Assembly: GCA_035524895.1 (NCBI GenBank) | Contig: DATLFI010000185.1 | Span: 1-5,471 of the forward strand | Length of the DNA stretch: 5,471 nucleotides | Source of the DNA: DATLFI01 sp035524895 | GTDB taxonomy: Bacteria; Acidobacteriota; Thermoanaerobaculia; Multivoradales; Multivoraceae | Direction of reading: 5' to 3' | In this document: piece by piece, positions 1 through 5,389 of the stretch | Position numbering within the stretch: position 1 is the first letter of the stretch | Layout: every line of letters starts with the position of its first letter | The notes under the pieces: model-generated | What the model was told of the DNA's origin: nothing | The model's database searches: none | What the model saw: only the letters and a program-made list of their open reading frames with translations | Position numbers and translations under genes: made by a program

Positions 1-117
1 CCGGCGGCTCGGCGTTGGCGCGTGAGCGGTGGCGATGCTGGGTCACACGCTTCGCGAGCGCAACACCGCAGACGGCCCCACGCCGCCCCCTACCAGAGCC
101 GCGCAGCGGCGACGTCG

Positions 118-152
118 GTGCAGGCAAGCTGCCCGGGGCAGCTTGCCTGCAC
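118..152. repeat. Perfect 35-bp inverted repeat (17-bp arms, 1-nt centre)
   Basis: GTGCAGGCAAGCTGCCC at 118-134 is followed by one G and then its exact reverse complement at 136-152. Seventeen matched pairs around a single central base form a palindrome far beyond chance. Neither side carries a T-tract, so it is not a textbook intrinsic terminator. It could be a cruciform-forming dispersed intergenic element, a transcription-blocking hairpin, or a dimeric protein-binding site. It lies about 215 bp upstream of the TIM-barrel gene, too far for a simple operator unless the transcript has a long leader. Confidence 0.85.
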
Positions 153-356
153 CCACCCCTTGGGGCGCGGGGGTTTCGTGACCCCGACTGCGTTGGGCCT
201 CCTGCACGATGGCACCGCATCGCGTTCGTCGGCCACGCCTTGCCACCGGCCGCAGATCCCCGCGCGCAGCCTCACGCGGGTTTCACCACGGGCTGCCAGG
301 CTGCTCGCGGCGATCTGACAGACTCCCGAACGAAAGCTCGTTCTGGAGCGAGTCGT

Positions 357-361
357 GGAGG
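357..361 (+). promoter_or_regulatory. Shine-Dalgarno GGAGG that decides the start at 370
   Basis: GGAGG lies eight bases before the ATG at 370. This is ideal spacing and favours that ATG over the in-frame GTG at 355, which would overlap the motif itself. Confidence 0.75.
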
Positions 362-369
362 TAGCGGAG

Positions 370-1407
370 ATGCCGATCTCGAGCCGTCGTGACCTGCTTC
401 GCGCGACAGCGGGAGCGCTCGCCGCGCTGAGCTCATTCCCAGCCGGAGCAACGCGTCTCGGTGCCGCCGCGAGCGCCGTCCGCACTCCCGCGCAGGGGCC
501 CGAGCTCGCGCCGGCCTTTCGCATCTCGCTCGCCCAGTGGTCGCTCCACCGTTCGATCTTCGGTGACGCCATCGGGGACTGGGAGCGCTTTCGGCGCGCC
601 CTCGACACGGATCCCGATTCGGTGCTCCGGGGCGAGCTCGATCCACTGGACTTCGCTGCCGCCGCTCGCTCGCTCGAGATCGACGGCATCGAGTACGTAA
701 ACACGTTCTTCTTCGGCCGCGCTCGGGACCGTGCCTATCTCGAGCGCCTCCGCGGGCGGGCCGACGAGCATGGCGTCAAGAGCCTGCTCATCATGTGCGA
801 CAACGAGGGCGCGCTCGGGGATCCCGACGAGGCGGCGAGGATCCAGGCCGTCGAGAGACACGAGAAGTGGTTGGAGGCCGCGGCGTTCCTCGGCTGCCAC
901 GCCATTCGCGTCAACGCCCAGAGCTCCGGCAGCTTCGAGGAGCAGCAGCGCCTGGCCGCCGACGGCCTGCGCAAGCTGTGCGAGGTCGCGGAGCGCTACA
1001 GCATCGACGTGCTGGTCGAGAACCACGGTGGCCTGTCGAGTCACGGCCGCTGGCTCGCCGGAGTGATGTCGATGGCAGACCACCACCGGCTCGGAACCCT
1101 GCCCGACTTCGGCAACTTCCGCCTGCAGGGCGAGGAGTGGTACGACCGCTACCAGGGGGTCGCCGAGCTGATGCCCTGGGCGCGGGCGGTGAGCGCCAAG
1201 AGCCACGACTTCGACGAATCAGGCGACGAGACCTCCACAGACTTCCGGCGCATGCTGCGGATCGTGCTCGATGCGGGCTACAGCGGCTGGATCGGCATCG
1301 AGTACGAGGGGCGCCGCCTCGACGAGCGCGAGGGAATCCGCCGCACGCGCGACCTGCTGCGGCGCCTCGCGGAAGAGCTTCGGAGCACCGGCACCTCCGG
1401 TCCATAG
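370..1407 (+). CDS. Tat-exported sugar phosphate isomerase/epimerase-like TIM-barrel protein
   Basis: The 345-residue protein belongs to the xylose isomerase-like TIM-barrel superfamily (AP endonuclease 2 / sugar phosphate isomerase-epimerase). These barrels bind a divalent metal and usually isomerise or epimerise sugars or related polyols. The N-terminus carries a twin-arginine signal, SRRDLLR at residues 5-11, then an Ala/Leu-rich stretch at 12-27, so export folded through Tat is likely. Cleavage is probably near AGA (25-27) or ASA (34-36). The barrel starts near residue 50 (FRISLAQWS). Likely metal and catalytic residues are E217 in VENHGG, D246 in PDFGNF, H279 in KSHDF and E311 in IGIEYEG, so all expected beta-strand ends are intact. 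The length is normal for exported family members. GGAGG eight bases upstream supports the ATG at 370. The permease gene follows after 51 bp, suggesting one transcript. Substrate is unknown; an inositol, keto-sugar or sugar-acid derivative is possible but only inferred. Confidence 0.88.
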   Translation: MPISSRRDLLRATAGALAALSSFPAGATRLGAAASAVRTPAQGPELAPAFRISLAQWSLHRSIFGDAIGDWERFRRALDTDPDSVLRGELDPLDFAAAARSLEIDGIEYVNTFFFGRARDRAYLERLRGRADEHGVKSLLIMCDNEGALGDPDEAARIQAVERHEKWLEAAAFLGCHAIRVNAQSSGSFEEQQRLAADGLRKLCEVAERYSIDVLVENHGGLSSHGRWLAGVMSMADHHRLGTLPDFGNFRLQGEEWYDRYQGVAELMPWARAVSAKSHDFDESGDETSTDFRRMLRIVLDAGYSGWIGIEYEGRRLDEREGIRRTRDLLRRLAEELRSTGTSGP

Positions 1408-1458
1408 GATGCCGCGGCCGCAGCCGGCTCGCCTGCCGACGCAGCCGCCGTCCCACGC

Positions 1459-3216
1459 ATGGACCAGACACTCGTCCTCGTACTGGCGCCGCTCGTGGTG
1501 CTCCTGCTTGCCAAGGAGTGGGCGTCGCTCGAAGTGGTGGCGCTCGGCCTCATCGTGGTGCTCGCGGCGTCCGGCATCCTCACGCCGACCGAGGCGCTCG
1601 CCGGCTTCGGCAGCGAGGCGGTGCTGGCCATCGCCTCGCTCTTCGTGCTCACCGCAGGCATCCAGCGCAGCGGCCTGCTGGAGGACCTCGGCAAGCACCT
1701 GGAGCGGCTGGCCGCGCGAGGCCCCAGGCTCCTCGCCGCAACGCACCACGGTGTCGTCGCGGCGGTGTCCTCGGTGGTCAGCAACACGGCCTGCACCGCG
1801 ACCTTCATCCCGGTCACTCTCGCGCTGGCGCGCGCCTCCAAGACGCCGGCCGCGCACCTGCTGATGCCGCTGGCGTTCGCGTCGATGTTGGGCGGCTCGC
1901 TGACCCTGATCGGCACCAGCACCAACCTGATCGTCTCGAGCTTCCTGGCCAGCCACGACCTGCCCCCGCTCGGGATGTTCGAGATGCTCCCGGTCGCGGC
2001 GCCGATCGCGCTGCTCGGACTGCTCTACCTGACGTTCGCCGCGCCTCTCCTGCTCCCATCTCGGGGGGAGCCCGAGCTCGAGCAGGCTTACTCCCTGCGA
2101 AGCTACCTGAGCGAAGTGCGGGTGCTACCGGGCTCCCCCCTGTCCGACCGCACCATCACCGAGGCTGACATCGGCCAGCGGTGGAGGGTGCAGCTGCTCT
2201 CGGTCACCCGGGCCAGCCTCAGCATGCCGCCGGCTCCCGAGGCAACACTGCTCACCGGCGACCTGCTGCTCGTCGAGGGAGCTTCCCACGATCTGGCGAA
2301 GATGGCTCGAGAACGTGGCCTCGAGCTCTCGGCAGAAGGAGTCGGTCTGCCAGAGGTGGTGGGCGGACAGCGACTCGAGCTGGTGGAGGTCCTGCTGCTG
2401 CCGCGCAGCGGCATCGCCGGTCGCACGCTGGCCCAGTCGGGCTTCCGCCAGCGCTGGGGAGCCCGTGTGCTGGCGCTCTACCGCCACGGGGAGGCGCAGG
2501 CGCACCGGCTCGGCGAGGAGCGGCTGCGGGTCGGCGACGTGCTGCTCGTGCAAGGCGATGCGCCCGCGATCGAGCGGCTCGCTTCGCAGCCCGGCCTCCT
2601 GGTGCTCAGCCGGCGCTCGCCGCCCGCGCGCCATGCCCGCGTCAGTGCCTTGATCGTGCTGATCGCGGTGGTGGCTCTGGCGAGCCTCGGAGTGCTCGCG
2701 ACACTGCCCGCCTTGCTGCTCGGTTGCTGGCTCCTGCTGCTGACGCGCGCCCTCACCGCCGAGGAGGCCTACCGCGCGATCGACTGGCGACTCCTGGTCC
2801 TGATCGCCGGCATGATCGCCTACGGCCGAGCGTTCGAGACCACCGGGGCCGCCGGGACGATCGCCGAGGCGGTCACTGGCGCCCTCGGCGGCCTGGGCGT
2901 CTACGGCCTGCTCGGCGGCATCTACCTGATCACGATGCTGCTCACCCAGGCGATGTCGAACCAGGCGGCGGCGCTGGTCACACTTCCCGTCGCGCTGACC
3001 GCCGCAGCCGAGGCCGGCATCGACCCGCGCGCAGCCGCCGTCACCGTGGCGCTCGCGGCCTCGCACTCCTTCCTCACTCCCCTCGAGCCGTCCTGCCTGC
3101 TCGTCGCGAGCCCGGGCCGCTACCGGTTCTCGGACTTCCCGCGCCTCGGGCTGGCGCTCACAGCCATGGCAATGGCGATCACGGTGGCGCTGGTGCCGGA
3201 GTTCTGGTCGGGCTGA
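1459..3216 (+). CDS. SLC13/DASS-family anion permease with two RCK_C (TrkA-C) domains
   Basis: This 585-residue inner-membrane transporter has the divalent anion/Na+ symporter fold, split by two cytoplasmic regulatory domains. The first membrane half covers about residues 1-200 and holds the hairpin motif SNTACTAT (108-115) and GTSTNL (152-157), which in SLC13 proteins form half of the Na+ and anion site. Two tandem RCK_C domains follow, about 212-290 and 302-385, each ending in the typical GDLLLVEG or GDVLLVQG strand (267-274, 359-366). The second membrane half covers about 393-580, with SNQAAA (500-505) and SFLTPLEPSCLL (537-548). Family members of this architecture carry sulfate or other anions and dicarboxylates; the substrate cannot be told here. 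The preceding TAG (1405-1407) is in this same frame and no ATG, GTG or TTG lies between it and 1459, so the start is forced. No Shine-Dalgarno sequence precedes it, so translation may depend on coupling to the upstream gene. Confidence 0.92.
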   Translation: MDQTLVLVLAPLVVLLLAKEWASLEVVALGLIVVLAASGILTPTEALAGFGSEAVLAIASLFVLTAGIQRSGLLEDLGKHLERLAARGPRLLAATHHGVVAAVSSVVSNTACTATFIPVTLALARASKTPAAHLLMPLAFASMLGGSLTLIGTSTNLIVSSFLASHDLPPLGMFEMLPVAAPIALLGLLYLTFAAPLLLPSRGEPELEQAYSLRSYLSEVRVLPGSPLSDRTITEADIGQRWRVQLLSVTRASLSMPPAPEATLLTGDLLLVEGASHDLAKMARERGLELSAEGVGLPEVVGGQRLELVEVLLLPRSGIAGRTLAQSGFRQRWGARVLALYRHGEAQAHRLGEERLRVGDVLLVQGDAPAIERLASQPGLLVLSRRSPPARHARVSALIVLIAVVALASLGVLATLPALLLGCWLLLLTRALTAEEAYRAIDWRLLVLIAGMIAYGRAFETTGAAGTIAEAVTGALGGLGVYGLLGGIYLITMLLTQAMSNQAAALVTLPVALTAAAEAGIDPRAAAVTVALAASHSFLTPLEPSCLLVASPGRYRFSDFPRLGLALTAMAMAITVALVPEFWSG

Positions 3217-3312
3217 GCTCGGACGAAGGATCCGGAGGCCGGGCAGTCCTGAAACTCCGTGGCAAGGGACTCGGAAGCGCTCCATGTGTGAGCGTGATCC
3301 GCACCACGTCCC
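3217..3312. other. Convergent intergenic gap
   Basis: These 96 bp separate the stop of the permease gene (TGA, 3214-3216) from the stop of the facing RidA-hydrolase gene (TAG on the minus strand, 3315-3313). Convergent ends usually need transcription termination, but I see no strong stem followed by a T-tract on either strand. Only short complementary pieces such as TCCG/CGGA are present. Rho-dependent termination or overlapping 3' ends are the likely alternatives. Confidence 0.5.
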
Positions 3313-4767
3313 CTACTCGGGCGACGGCGTCTCCTGCAAGAAGGTCGCGACCACCCGATTCCATGCCTCCGGCATCTCGAAGTACGGCGAGTGGCCCGCT
3401 CCGGGTATCTCGACGACGCGCGCGCCCGGGACGCGCGCCGCGGCGGCGCGAATGAGCCCGGGCGGAAAAATCGCGTCCTCGGTGCCGACCAGGAACAGCA
3501 CCGGCATCGCGAGCCGGCGGAGCTCGGTGTCGGCAACCGTGGTATTGCGCATCAGCGCGCCCATCTCGGCGGGCGCGTTCGGCGCGACGCTGCCGATCGC
3601 CCGATAGAGGAAGGCCCGCACCGGGTCGCGGCGGCCGAGGTCGTCGTCGAGCGCCGGGTGCCGATCGATCGGCACCCCGGCCATCGCCTGCGGGGTGCGT
3701 CCCTCGGCAGCCAGACGGTCGAAGATCGCGAGCAGCTCGGGCGAGGAGATGCCGCCGGGAGAGTCGGCGAGCACCAGCGAGCGAGTGCGTTCGGGATGGT
3801 CGAGAGCGAAGCGCAGGGCGATCCAGCCACCCATCGATTGGCCGACGACGTGGGCGCGCTCGACCTCGAGGTGATCGAGCACCGCGAGCAGGTCGCGCGC
3901 CGAGGCGGCGAAGCCGAGCTCGCCGGTGGTGCGGGTCGAGCGGCCGAACCCGCGGGAGTCCCAGGTGATGACACGGAACCGCGCAGCCAGCTCGGGCACC
4001 TGTTGGAACCAGATCGCGTGGTTGCCGCCCAGCCCGTGGGCCAACACGAGCGCCTCACCGTCGCCGGTGCTCTCCCAGTAGATGCGCTCACCGGCGCTCT
4101 CGACGAAGCCCGACTCCTGCATCAGCGGCCGATCGAGACGCGGGCGCGGCACCGGCGCCGCCACGAGGCCTCGGCTGGCGATGCACTCGATCTCCACCGC
4201 GGCTCCCAGCACCAGCGACGCCACGCCGACCGTGGTGCGGGCCGGGGGGTCCTGGCCGGTACGCTCGCCGAAGAACTCGAGGTAGGTCTCGTTCATGACC
4301 GGAAAGTCCGCCAGGTCTACGAGGTACACGTTGCACTTCGCGACCCGGTCGAGCGAGGTACCGGCGCCCTCGAGGATCCGCGCGATGTTGCGGAGCGTCT
4401 GGCGCGTCTCCTCGCGCACGCCGCCGTCGACCAGCTCGTCGGAGCCTGGTCTGGTGCCGAGGGTGCCCGAGACGAACACCAGGTCGCCGACCACGGTGGC
4501 GTGGGAGAACGACGGCAGCCGGCCGAGGTCGTCGAGGATCACGCGCTCGGGCGGCTGTGCGAGGACCGGCGAAGTGACGAGGAACGCGGCCAAGGCGAGG
4601 CTGCAGCGAGCCAGGCCCTCACCCCGGGCCCCTCTCCCAGAGGGAGAGCGCTTCGACGCGGAACCACTCGCGACCCAAGAGAAGAGATCGCCGCTGCGGC
4701 CCTCGCCCCTGGCCCCTCTCCCTAAGGGAGAGGGGAAGATGGTGCTGCTCGACGTCTCGGTCACCAC
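3313..4767 (-). CDS. RidA (YjgF/UK114) domain fused to an alpha/beta hydrolase
   Basis: Counting from the GTG at 4767, the 484-residue product has two complete enzyme domains. Residues about 77-197 are a RidA domain, the family that hydrolyses reactive enamines and imines. PPARTTV supplies R177, and E192 lies 15 residues on, matching the R105/E120 spacing of E. coli RidA. Residues about 218-480 are an alpha/beta hydrolase: oxyanion loop HGLGG (244-248), nucleophile elbow GQSMGG with S311, acid D431 in GTED, and H459 in GAGHS. RidA is normally a stand-alone protein of about 130 residues, so this is a fusion. Residues 52-70 look like a signal peptide ending LA|Q. The start is unclear: GTG at 4767 or 4764 overlaps the gloA stop and would add 51 residues encoded partly by two hairpin repeats. 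No ATG or GTG lies between those and the GTG at 4542, which would give a cytosolic protein with an intact RidA domain. CTG at 4614 would give a neat exported protein. Domain calls are firm; substrate and location are not. Confidence 0.88.
   Translation of the reverse strand: MVTETSSSTIFPSPLGRGARGEGRSGDLFSWVASGSASKRSPSGRGARGEGLARCSLALAAFLVTSPVLAQPPERVILDDLGRLPSFSHATVVGDLVFVSGTLGTRPGSDELVDGGVREETRQTLRNIARILEGAGTSLDRVAKCNVYLVDLADFPVMNETYLEFFGERTGQDPPARTTVGVASLVLGAAVEIECIASRGLVAAPVPRPRLDRPLMQESGFVESAGERIYWESTGDGEALVLAHGLGGNHAIWFQQVPELAARFRVITWDSRGFGRSTRTTGELGFAASARDLLAVLDHLEVERAHVVGQSMGGWIALRFALDHPERTRSLVLADSPGGISSPELLAIFDRLAAEGRTPQAMAGVPIDRHPALDDDLGRRDPVRAFLYRAIGSVAPNAPAEMGALMRNTTVADTELRRLAMPVLFLVGTEDAIFPPGLIRAAAARVPGARVVEIPGAGHSPYFEMPEAWNRVVATFLQETPSPE
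4615..4650. repeat. Dispersed hairpin repeat, copy A
   Basis: This 36-bp element matches copy B (4699-4734) at 31 of 36 positions. CTCTCCC at 4632-4638 pairs with GGGAGAG at 4642-4648 around a 3-nt loop, preceded by a C-rich arm. It belongs to the familiar class of intergenic hairpin repeats in high-GC bacteria whose chance translation reads like LTPGPSPRGR or RGARGEG. Here it lies inside the open 5' end of the RidA-hydrolase frame, just before the signal-peptide-like segment. On the minus strand its GGTGAGG could serve as a ribosome-binding sequence for the CTG at 4614. Confidence 0.85.
4699..4734. repeat. Dispersed hairpin repeat, copy B
   Basis: This is the second copy of the element, 84 bp from copy A and in the same orientation. 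Its stem is longer: CCCCTCTCCC at 4713-4722 pairs with GGGAGAGGGG at 4726-4735 around the loop TAA. It starts about 30 bp downstream, in minus-strand terms, of the gloA stop codon. The hairpin could stabilise the gloA end of the message or weaken expression of the downstream gene. Confidence 0.85.
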
Positions 4768-5201
4768 GCCCCGACGTTCTCCATCGACCGCCAGGGGTCC
4801 TGCGGCGGTAGCGCGTCACCCTCCTGGAGCAGCTCGACCGAGATCCCGTCGGGCGAGCGAACGAACGCCATGCGGCCGTCGCGCGGTGGCCGCGAGATGG
4901 TCACTCCGCTGTCGCGCAGGCGAGCGCACGCCTCGTAGATGTCGTCGACCTTGAACGCCAGGTGGCCGAAGTTGCGACCTCCCTGGTACTCCTCGGAGTC
5001 CCAGTTGTACGTCAGCTCGACCATCGGCGCCTGCTCGGCGCGCGCGCGATCGACGTCGCGTGGCGCGGCGAGGAAGATTAGGGTGAAGCGCCCCTGCGGC
5101 ACCTCGCGCCGGTACACCTCGACCATGCCGAGCTTGCGGCAGTAGAAGTCGAGGGACTCGTCGATGTCACGGACCCGGACCATGGTGTGGAGGTAGCGCA
5201 T
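4761..5201 (-). CDS. gloA: Glyoxalase I (lactoylglutathione lyase), VOC superfamily
   Basis: This cytosolic enzyme converts the hemithioacetal of methylglyoxal and glutathione to S-lactoylglutathione, the first step of glyoxalase detoxification. The 146-residue product aligns end to end in pattern with E. coli GloA (135 residues). MRYLHTMVRV opens the first beta-alpha-beta-beta-beta module, VELTYNW (61-67) closes it, FGHLAF (78-83) opens the second and VELLQEGDA (122-130) closes it. All four metal ligands are present: H5, E62, H80 and E123. Its short form lacks the insertions of the zinc-type eukaryotic enzyme, so a Ni/Co-type enzyme is inferred. The ATG at 5201 is preceded by GGGAG six bases upstream and begins exactly where GloA begins. 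A longer open frame back to 5321 lacks family similarity. Its TGA overlaps the GTGA start region of the RidA-hydrolase gene, suggesting translational coupling. A related VOC dioxygenase is unlikely given the conserved ELTYNW. Confidence 0.93.
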   Translation of the reverse strand: MRYLHTMVRVRDIDESLDFYCRKLGMVEVYRREVPQGRFTLIFLAAPRDVDRARAEQAPMVELTYNWDSEEYQGGRNFGHLAFKVDDIYEACARLRDSGVTISRPPRDGRMAFVRSPDGISVELLQEGDALPPQDPWRSMENVGAW

Positions 5202-5207
5202 CGGAGA

Positions 5208-5212
5208 CTCCC
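5208..5212 (-). promoter_or_regulatory. Shine-Dalgarno GGGAG that decides the gloA start
   Basis: On the minus strand GGGAG is followed by a six-base spacer (TCTCCG) and then the ATG at 5201. It supports the 146-residue GloA over a 186-residue version from 5321. Confidence 0.75.
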
Positions 5213-5221
5213 GTGCCGAAC

Positions 5222-5247
5222 CGAGGCGAGCCACCGACGGCGCCTCG
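5222..5247. repeat. Inverted repeat in gloA leader (7-bp arms)
   Basis: CGAGGCG at 5222-5228 pairs perfectly with CGCCTCG at 5241-5247 around a 12-nt loop. It lies just upstream of the gloA Shine-Dalgarno sequence and is the nearer of two hairpin-capable sequences in that leader. It may be a protein-binding site, a leader hairpin, or chance in G+C-rich sequence. Confidence 0.4.
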
Positions 5248-5262
5248 ACGAGTTGCTGGCCA

Positions 5263-5287
5263 GCTCGGCAAGGATAGCCTGCCGAGC
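5263..5287. promoter_or_regulatory. Inverted repeat upstream of gloA (8-bp arms), possible operator
   Basis: GCTCGGCA at 5263-5270 and TGCCGAGC at 5280-5287 are perfect inverted arms around 9 nt. The two-fold symmetry and position 62-86 bp before the gloA start fit an operator for a dimeric regulator or a leader stem. On the minus strand the loop carries TATCCT, a weak -10-like hexamer, but I found no matching -35 at proper spacing. Confidence 0.4.
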
Positions 5288-5324
5288 CGGCCGCCTTCGT
5301 CGACAACCCCGAAACCACCAAGCC

Positions 5325-5371
5325 AGCAGCAGCAGCAGCGGCGCCAACGAAGGGACGCCGGAGCTGCTGCT
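5325..5371 (-). terminator. AGC-repeat hairpin, possible terminator of the upstream gene
   Basis: Five AGC units run from 5325 to 5339, and GCTGCTGCT at 5363-5371 pairs with AGCAGCAGC at 5331-5339. A shorter inner pair, GGCG/CGCC (5340-5343, 5356-5359), extends the stem with a bulge. In minus-strand direction it sits just after the stop of the gene entering from the right, where a terminator would be expected. No T-tract follows, so factor-independent termination is doubtful, and the trinucleotide run may be a simple unstable microsatellite. Confidence 0.35.
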
Positions 5372-5389
5372 ACTCCCGATCGGCCACAC

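Larger units (their letters stand above)
1..369. other. Non-coding left flank, no supportable gene
   Basis: I find no convincing coding region here. Frames stay open on both strands, but their translations are rich in Arg, Pro, Ala, Cys and His with no domain, as expected for chance open frames in G+C-rich DNA. In one plus-strand frame a stop at 23-25 could end a gene entering from the left, but too little is visible to claim it. The stretch holds a perfect inverted repeat at 118-152, then a short CCCC/GGGG stem at 156-165, and the Shine-Dalgarno sequence of the next gene. I see no clear sigma-70 type promoter. Confidence 0.6.

Noticed and set aside
355..369. Longer start of the TIM-barrel gene at GTG 355
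   Set aside because: The GGAGG Shine-Dalgarno motif lies inside those codons at ideal distance from ATG 370, and the Tat signal is complete from 370.
795..2168. 457-codon plus-strand open frame across the two plus-strand genes
   Set aside because: It is out of frame with two clear protein families, is dominated by Arg/Pro/Ala, and spans the gene boundary; an artefact of high G+C.
2125..3285. 386-codon minus-strand open frame opposite the permease
   Set aside because: It has the His/Gln/Arg-rich composition typical of the complement of a Leu/Ala-rich membrane gene, and no motif.
3217..3312. Intrinsic terminator between the convergent genes
   Set aside because: No stable stem with an adjoining T-tract could be found on either strand.
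2181..3455. 424-codon plus-strand open frame
   Set aside because: Arg-rich shadow of the permease frame that runs across the convergent gap with no domain signature.
3391..4725. 444-codon plus-strand open frame opposite the RidA-hydrolase gene
   Set aside because: Antisense shadow: the minus strand carries intact RidA and hydrolase motifs, while the plus translation shows only charged low-complexity sequence and repeat-derived LTPGPSPRGR.
4615..4734. CRISPR array from two similar 36-bp repeats
   Set aside because: There are only two imperfect copies with one 48-bp spacer, both are self-complementary C-rich hairpins of a known dispersed class, and no cas gene is near.
5202..5321. Forty-residue N-terminal extension of glyoxalase I
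   Set aside because: The GloA family begins at MRxLHTM, a good ribosome site precedes ATG 5201, and the extension looks non-coding and contains two inverted repeats.
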